From: Acidimicrobiales bacterium
Lineage (GTDB): Bacteria > Actinomycetota > Acidimicrobiia > Acidimicrobiales > Ilumatobacteraceae
DNA: 7,573 nucleotides
Assembly: GCA_030833305.1 (NCBI GenBank)
Contig: JAURHL010000090.1
Location: forward strand, 1-7,573
Direction of reading: 5' to 3'
Shown here: piece after piece, positions 1 through 7,057 of the stretch
Position numbering within the stretch: the first letter of the stretch is position 1
How the letters are laid out: the number at the start of each line of letters is the position of its first letter
Notes under the pieces: model-generated
What the model was told of the DNA's origin: nothing
The model's database searches: none
What the model saw: the letters and a program-made list of their open reading frames with translations, nothing else
Position numbers and translations under genes: made by a program

Positions 1-811
1 CGGTCCATTGCTTGCCGCCGGCCGTGATCGACCCCGCGATCTCGGCCGGTCGCATGCGGTGCACCTGATCGCCGAGCACGATGAACGTCTGAGCGTTGAT
101 GTCGGACGCCAGATCGCTGGCCAGGAAGGCGACCATCGGGCTGATGTTGGCCGGGTCGTACTTGTCGAAACCACTCTCGGGCTTGGCGAACTTGGGATTC
201 ACCTCGGTCATCGGTGTGCGGGCCCGCGGAGCGATGCAGTTGACCGTGACGTTGTAGCGACTCAGCTCACGAGCCAGGATCGTGGTCATTGTGATGATGC
301 CACCCTTGGCCGAGCCGTAGTTACCTTGGCCGGGTCCGCCGAACAGACCGCTCTCGCTGGTGGTGTTGATGATGCGCCGCGCGGGCAGTCCACCTTCGGT
401 GCCCTCCAGTTCCTTGGCTTTGTTGCGCCAGTGCAACGCCGCAAAATGCGCGGGGGCGAAATGGCCCTTCAGGTGCACGCTCACCACGCTGTCGAACTGC
501 CCCTCCTCCATGGAGAAGCTCATGGCGTCGCGGATGAAACCGGCGTTGTTCACCAGGATGTGCAGATCGCCGAACTCGCGAATGGCGGTGGCCACCAGGG
601 TTTCGGCGAATGACCAATCGGTCACGCTGCCCTTGCACGCCACGGCACGACCACCGGCGGCGACGATCGCCGCGACCACGTCGTCGGCGAGGTCCGACAG
701 GTCGTTCACCACGACGCCGGCGCCCTCCTTGGCCAACAACTCCGCGTGGCACCGACCCACGCCCTGACCCGCACCGGTCACGATCGCCACTTTGCCCGTC
801 AATGCACCCAT
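1..811 (-). CDS. SDR family oxidoreductase, MFE-2/17beta-HSD4-like (C-terminus cut by window edge)
   Basis: NAD(P)-dependent short-chain dehydrogenase. It starts at ATG 811-809, with GGAG 9 nt upstream, and reads open for 270 residues to the window edge, so the stop lies outside. Seen: cofactor loop TGAGQGVG (12-19); Asp37 after strand beta-2 (VVVND), which favours NAD(H); NNAG (88-91); catalytic Ser152 (TTSESG), Tyr165 and Lys169 (NYGSAK). The segment VHLKGHF (112-118), with His where most SDRs have Asn, and IAPRARTPMTE (193-203) resemble the (3R)-hydroxyacyl-CoA dehydrogenase part of peroxisomal MFE-2. The tail after residue 240 (FIVLGDQVHRMRP) is also typical of that group, so only a short end is probably missing. 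A (3R)-hydroxyacyl-CoA or hydroxysteroid substrate is inferred; the exact substrate is unknown. It diverges from the SDR at 932 across a palindromic operator candidate. Confidence 0.9.
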   Translation of the reverse strand, partial: MGALTGKVAIVTGAGQGVGRCHAELLAKEGAGVVVNDLSDLADDVVAAIVAAGGRAVACKGSVTDWSFAETLVATAIREFGDLHILVNNAGFIRDAMSFSMEEGQFDSVVSVHLKGHFAPAHFAALHWRNKAKELEGTEGGLPARRIINTTSESGLFGGPGQGNYGSAKGGIITMTTILARELSRYNVTVNCIAPRARTPMTEVNPKFAKPESGFDKYDPANISPMVAFLASDLASDINAQTFIVLGDQVHRMRPAEIAGSITAGGKQWT

Positions 812-835
812 CTGTCACGACTCCGATTTCGACGC

Positions 836-854
836 TTCTGATACCGTGTCAGAA
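836..854. promoter_or_regulatory. 19-bp inverted-repeat operator candidate (copy 1)
   Basis: TTCTGATACCGTGTCAGAA has 9-nt arms around a single central base, with one mismatch between the arms (T842 against G848). It lies in the divergent region, 24 nt upstream of the minus-strand SDR start and 77 nt upstream of the plus-strand operon start. Nearly the same sequence recurs at 6001-6019. Length and symmetry fit a TetR-type dimer site. The regulator is not in the window, and the identity of the protein is inference. Confidence 0.7.
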
Positions 855-867
855 ACTAGTCGCCGAA

Positions 868-895
868 CGGTGTGCACCGGATATCCCGGACACCG
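868..895 (+). other. possible hairpin in the leader of the SDR-amidohydrolase-ligase operon
   Basis: CGGTGT (868-873) pairs with ACACCG (890-895). Inside it, CCGG (877-880) pairs with CCGG (886-889) around a 5-nt loop, leaving a 3-nt bulge on the left. It sits between the operator candidate and the ribosome binding site at 919-924. CCGAACG also occurs twice, at 863-869 and 893-899. This could be leader RNA structure, a second protein site, or chance in GC-rich DNA. Confidence 0.25.
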
Positions 896-931
896 AACGC
901 GTCGCCGCGATGCGAGTTGGAGGGTGATGGA

Positions 932-1795
932 GTGTCGATGAGCGAGCGTCCCGTCGCTCTGGTGACCGGTGCCAGCCGTGGAATCGGACGCGCCATCGCC
1001 ATCGCTCTGGCGTCGTCGGGCCATGACCTGGTGATCACCGGGCGCACCCTCCACGAGGGCTCGGCCGTCAACCCCGCCACCGGCAATTCGTTGCCCGGAA
1101 GTTTGAACGCCACGGCCGAGGCCGTCGAACGCGCCGGGGGACGCGCGTATCGCGTGCGGGCCGACATTCTCGATCTCGACGACGTCGAGGCCTCGTTCCA
1201 ACGCTGCCTCGCGGCCGCGGGAGGCATCGACGTTCTCGTCAACAACGCCGTGTACGTCGGACCGGGCAACGACGTTTCCCTGTCCGAGGGTTCTCCCGAC
1301 GACATCATCAGCCGGGTCGCCGGCAACCTCACCGCACCATTGCTCGTGACCCGCGCGTTCCTGCGCCACGTGGTGGCGACGGGGCGAACCGATCGCGCCA
1401 CGATCGTCGACATCACCAGTGATGCCGGCCAACGCGCGCCGGATTCACCGGCCGGACGGGGTGGTTGGTCCGTGGTGTACGCGGCCACCAAGGCCGGATT
1501 CCACCGCATCGCCGACATGGTCGTCGTCGAACACCCGACGATTCGGGCCTTCAACGTGAATCCCGGGTTCGTCGCCACCGAGCGCGTGCTCGATTCCGGC
1601 GTCGGACTCGAGTGGGTGGCCCGACACGGCGTGCCGCCGTCGGTGATCGGGCGGGCGGTCGCGACGATGATCGCCGACCCGACCATCACGAATGGTGGCT
1701 ACGTTCACGCCCAGCCCTACTTGCGCGAACGACTCGGCGACGATGAGTATGAAGCACTACTGAAGTCGGCGAAAGCGGGAGACGATGACCACTGA
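932..1795 (+). CDS. SDR family NAD(P)-dependent oxidoreductase, HSDL2-like
   Basis: Classical-type SDR of 287 residues. I chose GTG 932 because GGAGGG (919-924) lies 7 nt upstream; ATG 938, in frame two codons later, is the alternative at 13 nt. Numbering from ATG 938, TGASRGIG (10-17) is the dinucleotide loop, and TGR after beta-2 favours NADP(H). Further on are VNNAV (Val replaces the usual Gly of NNAG), ITSDAG with the catalytic Ser, YAATK with Tyr and Lys, and NPGFVATE. Between beta-2 and the next helix is an insert ending LPGSLNATAEAVERAGG, like the PGT(L/I)..AAEEIEA.GG insert of the HSDL2 subfamily. The substrate is unknown. It is the first gene of a three-gene operon and its 3' end overlaps the amidohydrolase by 11 nt, so co-translation is likely. 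Confidence 0.92.
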   Translation: MSMSERPVALVTGASRGIGRAIAIALASSGHDLVITGRTLHEGSAVNPATGNSLPGSLNATAEAVERAGGRAYRVRADILDLDDVEASFQRCLAAAGGIDVLVNNAVYVGPGNDVSLSEGSPDDIISRVAGNLTAPLLVTRAFLRHVVATGRTDRATIVDITSDAGQRAPDSPAGRGGWSVVYAATKAGFHRIADMVVVEHPTIRAFNVNPGFVATERVLDSGVGLEWVARHGVPPSVIGRAVATMIADPTITNGGYVHAQPYLRERLGDDEYEALLKSAKAGDDDH

Positions 1796-3005
1796 CACCT
1801 ACGTGATCGGGCCGACGAATTACGACATCCTCCTGCCCGAACCCGAGATGGCCCCCGTGCACTACACGCTCATCTCGGTCGACGACCACCTCGTCGAACC
1901 ACCGCACATGTTCGACGGTCGTCTTCCGTCCGCTCTGCAGGACAAAGCGCCGCGACTGATCGTGAACGAGCGCGGGCATCAGGTCTGGACCTTCGACGGC
2001 CAGATCTTCAGCCAGGTCGGCATGAACGCCGTCGCCGGACGCAAACAGGAACTGCGATCGCTGGAACCGGCCCGCTTCGAGGACATGCGCCCGGGCTGTT
2101 GGGACATCCACGAGCGCATCAAGGACATGGACCTCATCGGTTGTTGGGCCTCGCTCAACTTCCCGTCGCAGGTCACCGGTTTCGCCGGTCGGGTGTTCAG
2201 CGCGTGCAGCGACCCCGAGGTCGGACTGGCCACCATGCGCGCGTGGAACGACTGGTTGTACGAGGAGTGGTGGCAGCCCTATCCCGAGCGCATCATTCCG
2301 TGTGGCATCACCTGGCTGGCCCCGGGTCCCGATGGTTCGGCGCGTCTCGGTGCCGACGAGATCCGTCGCAACGCCGCGCGCGGTTTCACGTCGGTCACGC
2401 TTCCCGAACGTCCCCACAACATCGGATGCCCCAGCCTTTTCAGCGGCTGGTGGGATCCCATCATCGAAGCGTGCGTCGAGACCGACACCGTCATCTCGTT
2501 GCACGTCGGTTCGTCGGGCATGTACGCGATGCCCAGCGACGCGCCGGCACTTCAGTTGGGTGCCACGTTATTCGGACAGTTGTCGTTGACCGCGTGCGCC
2601 GAATGGCTGTGGAGCGGTTACGCCTACAAGTACCCCGACCTCAAGATCGCCATGAGCGAGGGAGGCATCGGCTGGGTACCCATGTTGCTCGATCGTTTGG
2701 AGAACGTGGTCGATCGCAGCGGTTACGGCGCCGGCTGGGATCTGCGTCCGGCCGAGGTGCTGCGTCGCAACTTCTGGTTCTGCACCATCGACGACCCCTC
2801 CACCATCGATCTGCACGACGTCATCGGCGACGACCACATCATGGTCGAGGTCGATTACCCCCACGGCGACAGCACCTGGCCGAACACGCAATCGATTCTC
2901 CGCGACGCGTGGGGACACCTCTCCCCTTCTTTGTTGCGCAAGTTGTGTTGCGAGAACGCCGCCGCGTTGTATCGCCAGCCACTCCCCTCGCGAATCGTTC
3001 CGTGA
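1785..3005 (+). CDS. Amidohydrolase-2 family metal-dependent hydrolase
   Basis: A 406-residue TIM-barrel protein of the amidohydrolase-2 (ACMSD/LigW-related) family, predicted cytoplasmic, with no signal peptide visible. Family members hydrolyse or decarboxylate carboxylated substrates using a bound metal. Seen: the N-terminal SVDDHLVEPP (31-40) with candidate ligands Asp34 and His35; SLHVGSSG with His240; the SEGGIGW segment with Glu292; and EVDYPHGDSTWP with Asp357 and His360, the C-terminal signature of this actinobacterial subgroup. ATG 1785 has GGGAG just upstream. Met22, right before the conserved core, is a weaker alternative without a ribosome binding site. It overlaps the preceding SDR by 11 nt and the following ligase by 4 nt (GTGA), so the three should be translated together. 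The substrate cannot be read from sequence. Confidence 0.92.
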   Translation: MTTDTYVIGPTNYDILLPEPEMAPVHYTLISVDDHLVEPPHMFDGRLPSALQDKAPRLIVNERGHQVWTFDGQIFSQVGMNAVAGRKQELRSLEPARFEDMRPGCWDIHERIKDMDLIGCWASLNFPSQVTGFAGRVFSACSDPEVGLATMRAWNDWLYEEWWQPYPERIIPCGITWLAPGPDGSARLGADEIRRNAARGFTSVTLPERPHNIGCPSLFSGWWDPIIEACVETDTVISLHVGSSGMYAMPSDAPALQLGATLFGQLSLTACAEWLWSGYAYKYPDLKIAMSEGGIGWVPMLLDRLENVVDRSGYGAGWDLRPAEVLRRNFWFCTIDDPSTIDLHDVIGDDHIMVEVDYPHGDSTWPNTQSILRDAWGHLSPSLLRKLCCENAAALYRQPLPSRIVP

Positions 3006-4660
3006 GCACCATCGCCGATCTGATCCGTGCCCGCCTGGGCGACGACCACGCCGGCTACGTCTTCGAGGGCTCCGTCGCCTCCTGGGACGACGTGGTGCGC
3101 GAGTCCACTCGACGAGCGTCGTTCCTGCGCGAACACCTGGACCCCACCGCCAAGCCGCACGTGGGCGTGTTGTTGGAGAACACCCCCGAGTATCTGTACT
3201 GGATCGGCGCGGCGGCGCTCACCGGCTCGTGCATCGTCGGCATCAACCCCACGCGACGCGGTGCCGAGTTGGCGCGCGACGTGCGCCACACCGACTGCCA
3301 GATGATCGTCACCGATGCCGCCGGGCGTTCGACCTTCGACGGGCTCGACTGCGGAGTACCCGCCACGGCGTTCGTCGACGTCGACGCCGTGCGCCCGACG
3401 CTTCCACCGTTCGACGCCGAACTCCTCGCGAACAGCGCACCCGACGGGTCGCTGCCGCTCTTCTTGCTCTTCACCTCGGGCTCCACCAGCGCGCCCAAGG
3501 CGGTGGTGTGCACCAACGAACGCATGGCCACCACCGCGGTGCGGGCCGGCCAGATCTACGGAGTCGTGCGCGACGAGGTCTGTTACAGCCCGATGCCGTT
3601 GTTCCACGGCAACGCGCTCATGGCCTGCTGGGGACCGGCATTGGCCGTGGGCGCGACGCTGGTGCTGCGACGCAAGTTCTCGGCCAGCGGCTTCCTCGAC
3701 GACGTGCGCACCTACGGGTGCACCTACTTCACCTACGTCGGGCGCACGATCGCCTACGTGTTGGGCCAACCGCCCACCGCCGTCGATCGTGATCACCGAC
3801 TGCGCCTCGGATTCGGAACCGAAGCCAGCGCTCTCGACCGCGAACGCTTCCTCGAACGATTCGGATGCGAACTGGTGGAGGGGTATGGATCGAGTGAGAG
3901 CGTGGTGGCCATCATCCGCACCCCGGACACGCCGGCCAACGCCCTGGGTCGCGAACGGCCCGACATGGCGGGCAAGGTCGTCATCGTCGACCCCGCCACC
4001 GACGCCGAGTGCCCGCGGGTGATCTTCGACGAGCATGGTGCCATCACGAATCCGGAATGCATCGGCGAAATCGTGAACACCGCGGGCGGATCCACGTTCG
4101 AGGGCTACTACAACAATCCCGAGGCCTCCGGCGAGCGCGTGCGCAACGGCTGGTACTGGACCGGCGATCTGGGCTACCGCGACGACGACGGTTTCTTCTA
4201 TTTCGCCGGGCGCAGCGCGGATTGGCTGCGCGTCGACAGCGAGAACTTCGCCGGCGCCCCGGTGGAGAACATCATCAGCCGTTTCCCCGGTGTGGTGATG
4301 GCGGCGGTGTACCCGGTGCCGGATCCGGTCACCGGCGACATGGTGATGGCGGCCATCGAGATGAACTCCACCACCTCGTTCGTCTACCAGATGCCGTTCG
4401 GTCGATTCCTCGACACGCAACGCGATCTGGGGACGAAGTGGTCGCCCCGAATCGTGCGAGTCACGGGTGCGATGCCCTTGACCGCGAACAACAAGGTGCA
4501 CAAGCCTCCGTTGCGCGCCGAGAAGTGGCGCACCGGCGAGACCCTCTACTGGCGACCCGAGCGGGGCGATCGGCTACGAGCCATGACCAATGACGACAAG
4601 GTCGCCCTCGAACGCTCCTTCGCCGAGAACAAACGGGCCCACGTTCTGAGTGGACCCTGA
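3002..4660 (+). CDS. FadD17-like acyl-CoA synthetase (AMP-forming)
   Basis: ANL-superfamily ligase of 552 residues that activates a carboxylic acid to its CoA thioester through an acyl-AMP. GTG 3002 overlaps the upstream stop (GTGA); open frame upstream to 2099 is only a shadow of the amidohydrolase. Seen: HVGVLLENTPEY near the N-terminus; P-loop TSGSTSAPK (158-166); MPLFHGNA; RRKFSASGF; YGSSE (295-299); TGDL (387-390); AGRSADWLRV; and Lys498 in NNKVHK as the adenylation lysine. The order and wording closely follow Mycobacterium tuberculosis FadD17, a KstR-regulon ligase linked to steroid side-chain acids. This one is about 50 residues longer, through a C-terminal tail shared with the ligase at 7085. 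Oddities: Ser replaces Gly in RVDSEN of motif A8, and Asn replaces the usual Gly before the A10 lysine. A steroid-type acid is plausible, not shown. Confidence 0.93.
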   Translation: MSTIADLIRARLGDDHAGYVFEGSVASWDDVVRESTRRASFLREHLDPTAKPHVGVLLENTPEYLYWIGAAALTGSCIVGINPTRRGAELARDVRHTDCQMIVTDAAGRSTFDGLDCGVPATAFVDVDAVRPTLPPFDAELLANSAPDGSLPLFLLFTSGSTSAPKAVVCTNERMATTAVRAGQIYGVVRDEVCYSPMPLFHGNALMACWGPALAVGATLVLRRKFSASGFLDDVRTYGCTYFTYVGRTIAYVLGQPPTAVDRDHRLRLGFGTEASALDRERFLERFGCELVEGYGSSESVVAIIRTPDTPANALGRERPDMAGKVVIVDPATDAECPRVIFDEHGAITNPECIGEIVNTAGGSTFEGYYNNPEASGERVRNGWYWTGDLGYRDDDGFFYFAGRSADWLRVDSENFAGAPVENIISRFPGVVMAAVYPVPDPVTGDMVMAAIEMNSTTSFVYQMPFGRFLDTQRDLGTKWSPRIVRVTGAMPLTANNKVHKPPLRAEKWRTGETLYWRPERGDRLRAMTNDDKVALERSFAENKRAHVLSGP

Positions 4661-4665
4661 CCCGG

Positions 4666-5196
4666 TCAGAAGTTGGCCGAGGTCCAGGTCTGCCAGGTCT
4701 CGATGCATTCGGGTAGTTCACCCTTTCCTGTTTGGCTACGCGGCCAATTCGCATCGGGCAATCCGACGGGCGGGTTCGCCATGTCGTGTCCGTACCACAA
4801 CAGGTGTCGACGACGCGCGAACAACCAGCGACCGTTCACGCGCCGGTAGGTGTCGTGATACTGGATCTGATGGATGATCCACCGACCCGAGGCATCCTCG
4901 ATCTCGCCGCGACACGAGACCACCCCCGTTGCGTGATCGTGATCGTCGATGTCGATCAGATGATTGTTGACCTGCAGGATCACCCGACCCAGCGAACCCA
5001 TCTGCGCGTCGAAGCTCTGCCGCAGTGCATCGGTGCCCGCGGTTTCGCGGGTGACCTTGATGTCGGGCACGAACAGACGGGCGAGATTGGCGGTGTCGCG
5101 GGCTCCGTACCACACGGCGTAACGACTCGCCAGCTGTCGTATCTCCTCGCACGCGCTCAACCATGCGATGGGATCGGCGTCGCGTAGTTCGTCCAT
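4666..5196 (-). CDS. SnoaL/NTF2-like fold protein (SnoaL_4 type)
   Basis: A 176-residue protein with the cone-shaped alpha+beta barrel pattern of the SnoaL_4/NTF2-like superfamily. This fold includes ketosteroid isomerases, scytalone dehydratase-like enzymes, epoxide hydrolases and non-catalytic subunits. Seen: helix EEIRQLASRYAVWYGARD (18-34) with the Tyr...Asp pattern; LARLFVPD; LQVNNHLIDI with His79; then strands ending IQYHDTYRRVNGRWLFARRR. About 40 residues after RRRHL form a Pro/Trp-containing C-terminal extension. ATG 5196 has GGAGG 10 nt upstream, inside the end of the preceding SDR, and only 3 nt separate the genes, so they form one transcript. It converges on the acyl-CoA ligase with a 5-nt gap. 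The reaction is unknown: isomerase, dehydratase or hydrolase on the pathway intermediate are all possible. Confidence 0.88.
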   Translation of the reverse strand: MDELRDADPIAWLSACEEIRQLASRYAVWYGARDTANLARLFVPDIKVTRETAGTDALRQSFDAQMGSLGRVILQVNNHLIDIDDHDHATGVVSCRGEIEDASGRWIIHQIQYHDTYRRVNGRWLFARRRHLLWYGHDMANPPVGLPDANWPRSQTGKGELPECIETWQTWTSANF

Positions 5197-5199
5197 GGC

Positions 5200-5985
5200 T
5201 CAACGTCCTCCGGGGAGCGGATGCGGGTGCGCGGTCGGCTGCAACAGGGCGTCGGTGCCTCCGTCGACGAACAACACCTGACCGACGACGTACGACGCGT
5301 CGGCCGACAACAAGAAGTGAATGGCGCCGGCGATCTCCTCGGGTTTGCCCCACCGTCCCCGGGGAATGGGGATCATGTCGAGCGAGTCCTTCACCCCGGG
5401 CATGTCGAGCAACGGTCGGGTCATGCCGGTGTCGATGACGCCGGGCGCCACGGCGTTCAGACGGATTCCCGACGCCATCCATGCGGCCGCCTGCGAACGC
5501 ACCCAGAACGCGATGGCCAATTTGCCCGCGGGGTACGCGACGAACGTGTGGGGGGCCGTGTGGCGCGCGACCAACGACTCCTCGTCACCGTTCAGGTAGG
5601 CCATGGCCTCCTCGACGGGCAGACCCGGCGTCATGGTGGTGCTGTTCGACGAGATCATGACGACCGCCGGATTCGACCCCTTTTCCAGACACCCCCGCAG
5701 GCCCTCGACGACGGCCAGGGTTCCGAAGTAATTGACCCGAACCACGAGTTCGTTGGGTGCCGGAGTGCTGACGCCGGCGCAGGGCACCAATCCGTCGAGG
5801 ACTCCCCCGCAGGCGACCGTGACTTCCTCGACGATCCGACGACGATCATCGGCCTTGGAGAGATCGCCGATCACGTCGGCGTTGCGCATGTCGACCCCGA
5901 TCACCCGATGCCCCTCGGCCTCGAGACGCTGTTTGGTGGCCGCCCCGATTCCCGACGCCGACCCCGTGACACAGATCGTTCCCAT
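5200..5985 (-). CDS. SDR family oxidoreductase resembling 3-alpha-hydroxysteroid dehydrogenase/carbonyl reductase
   Basis: A 261-residue SDR. ATG 5985-5983 is preceded by AAGGGGA, and the start places beta-1 at the very N-terminus as in the family. Seen: TGSASGIG (7-14); Asp32 after beta-2 (VIGVD), so probably NAD(H); DGLVPCAG, with Cys-Ala-Gly instead of NNAG; VNYFG (84-88); Ser112/Ser113; Tyr151 and Lys155 (YPAGK); APGVIDT; and VDGGTDA near the end. The roughly 38-residue stretch between Ser and Tyr, the CAG motif and the VNYFG motif match Comamonas testosteroni HsdA, whose Ser-Tyr spacing is likewise far longer than the usual 13. HsdA interconverts 3-alpha-hydroxy and 3-keto steroids. A steroid or other bulky cyclic alcohol is therefore the leading guess; relatives with other substrates exist. 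It is the first gene of a two-gene unit with the SnoaL-like gene. Confidence 0.92.
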   Translation of the reverse strand: MGTICVTGSASGIGAATKQRLEAEGHRVIGVDMRNADVIGDLSKADDRRRIVEEVTVACGGVLDGLVPCAGVSTPAPNELVVRVNYFGTLAVVEGLRGCLEKGSNPAVVMISSNSTTMTPGLPVEEAMAYLNGDEESLVARHTAPHTFVAYPAGKLAIAFWVRSQAAAWMASGIRLNAVAPGVIDTGMTRPLLDMPGVKDSLDMIPIPRGRWGKPEEIAGAIHFLLSADASYVVGQVLFVDGGTDALLQPTAHPHPLPGGR

Positions 5986-6000
5986 TCCGTCCCCTTCGCT

Positions 6001-6019
6001 TTCTGACAGTGTGTCAGAT
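6001..6019. promoter_or_regulatory. 19-bp inverted-repeat operator candidate (copy 2)
   Basis: TTCTGACAGTGTGTCAGAT has arms TCTGACA and TGTCAGA around GTG. It aligns with 836-854 at 16 of 19 positions, with no gap. It begins 15 nt upstream of the minus-strand SDR start, right behind that gene's ribosome binding site, and ends 51 nt upstream of the quinone oxidoreductase start. Binding there should hit the SDR promoter or leader directly; an effect on the plus-strand gene is less certain. Confidence 0.7.
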
Positions 6020-6058
6020 CGGCGCCGTCGCGGACCATCGGAATCCGTCCCCACTGAC

Positions 6059-6064
6059 TACGGT
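6059..6064 (+). promoter_or_regulatory. possible -10 element for a leaderless quinone oxidoreductase transcript
   Basis: TACGGT fits the actinobacterial TANNNT -10 pattern and ends 6 nt before ATG 6071, so transcription could begin at the start codon itself. Only a weak GGTGA precedes the ATG, which fits a leaderless start. No convincing -35 is seen. Confidence 0.35.
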
Positions 6065-6070
6065 GATGAC

Positions 6071-7057
6071 ATGTCTTCGGTCGTCCGTTCCGTCGTCTGT
6101 CGCGAATTCGCTCCCCTCGATCGTCTGGTGATCGAGCAGAAGCCCGCCCCCGAACTCTTCCCCGGCTGTGTGCGCGTGGACGTGTCGGCCTGCGGGGTGA
6201 ATTTCGTCGACGCCTTGTTCGTGCAGGGCAAGTACCAGATCAAACCGCCGGTGCCGTTCGTGCCCGGCATGGAGATCGTGGGCCGGGTCACCGAGGTCGC
6301 CCCCGACGTCGAGGGCATCGCCTTGGGTCAGCGCGTGTTCGCCAACGTCGGCCTCGGCGGTTTCGCGTCACAAGCCATGGTGGCGGCCAAGCGATGCATG
6401 ACGCTCCCCGACACGTTGTCCGACGGTCAAGCCGCCACGTTCATGCAGAGTTACCTGACCGCCTGGTTCGCGCTGGTGGAGCGCGCGCGAGTGGAGCCGG
6501 GTCGGTGGCTCGTGGTGTTGGGGGCCGGCAGCGGAGTGGGCCTGGCCGCCGTCGACGTGGGTCGTGCTCTCGGGTTGCGCGTCATCGCGGTGGCCTCGAC
6601 CGAGGAGAAGCGTCGCTTCGCCAGTGAACGCGGCGCCGAGGCCACCATCGATTCCACACTTCCGGCCGATCAGATCAAGGAGCTCGCCAAATCGTTGTCC
6701 GGGGGCGCGGTCGACTACCTGTACGACCCCGTGGGTGGCGAGGTCGGCGAGACCTGTCTGCGCGCGCTCGGGGACGACGGTCAATATCTCGTGATCGGAT
6801 TCGTGGCGGGCATCCCCAAGTTGCCGGCGAACCAAGTGTTGTTGCGCAACCGTCGGGTCACCGGCGTCGACTGGGGTGGTTGGGCCGGGAAGAACCCCGA
6901 TCGCAACAACGCCATGCTCGACGAGGTGATGAAGCTGATCGCCCGCGGTGAGTTGCGGCCGGTCGAACCGCTGACCTATCCCCTGGAACGGGCCGCCGAT
7001 GCGTTGCGCGACCTCGAAGACCGCAAGGTGGCCGGAAAGATCGCGCTGATTCCGTGA
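6071..7057 (+). CDS. NADPH:quinone oxidoreductase-type zinc-independent MDR
   Basis: A 328-residue medium-chain dehydrogenase/reductase of the quinone oxidoreductase group. Members reduce quinones or activated double bonds (enones, enoyl-CoA) with NADPH. Seen: an N-terminal GroES-like domain with GVNFVDAL (42-49) and PFVPGMEIVGRV; the nucleotide loop GAGSGVG (151-157) followed by VIAVASTEEKR; YDPVGGE (218-224); and the C-terminal VAGKIALIP ending. The zinc-ligand residues of alcohol dehydrogenases are absent, as expected for this group. Frame open upstream to 5732 is antisense to the neighbouring SDR and is excluded, because ATG 6071 gives a normal family N-terminus. It is divergent from the 3-alpha-HSD-like SDR across operator copy 2 and convergent with the ligase at 7085. 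A role in reducing an enone or enoyl-CoA intermediate of the same pathway is inference. Confidence 0.93.
   Translation: MSSVVRSVVCREFAPLDRLVIEQKPAPELFPGCVRVDVSACGVNFVDALFVQGKYQIKPPVPFVPGMEIVGRVTEVAPDVEGIALGQRVFANVGLGGFASQAMVAAKRCMTLPDTLSDGQAATFMQSYLTAWFALVERARVEPGRWLVVLGAGSGVGLAAVDVGRALGLRVIAVASTEEKRRFASERGAEATIDSTLPADQIKELAKSLSGGAVDYLYDPVGGEVGETCLRALGDDGQYLVIGFVAGIPKLPANQVLLRNRRVTGVDWGGWAGKNPDRNNAMLDEVMKLIARGELRPVEPLTYPLERAADALRDLEDRKVAGKIALIP

Noticed and set aside
8..613. Plus-strand open frame across the first SDR
   Set aside because: It is the complement of a protein with a full set of SDR motifs; its own translation shows no domain.
2099..3001. Upstream in-frame extension of the acyl-CoA ligase by 301 codons
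   Set aside because: It lies inside the amidohydrolase in another frame and is Arg/His-rich low-complexity sequence. The family N-terminus begins just after GTG 3002.
2855..4501. Long open frame (548 codons) on the minus strand opposite the acyl-CoA ligase
   Set aside because: It is antisense to a clear ligase, its translation is Gly/His/Val/Arg-rich with no recognisable domain, and such frames are common opposite GC-rich genes.
4657..4669. CTGACCCGGTCAG palindrome between the convergent ligase and SnoaL-like genes, as a third operator or terminator
   Set aside because: The CTGA and TCAG halves are spaced by 5 rather than 7 nt, and both stop codons (TGA and TCA) sit in the arms, so symmetry is expected. 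With a 1-nt centre and no U-tract it is not a terminator.
5986..6052. 9-bp direct repeat TCCGTCCCC at 5986-5994 and 6044-6052
   Set aside because: The first copy is the minus-strand ribosome binding region; with only two short copies, chance in GC-rich DNA is the simplest explanation.
5732..6070. In-frame upstream extension of the quinone oxidoreductase
   Set aside because: It is antisense to the SDR and crosses the operator; a normal family N-terminus starts at ATG 6071.
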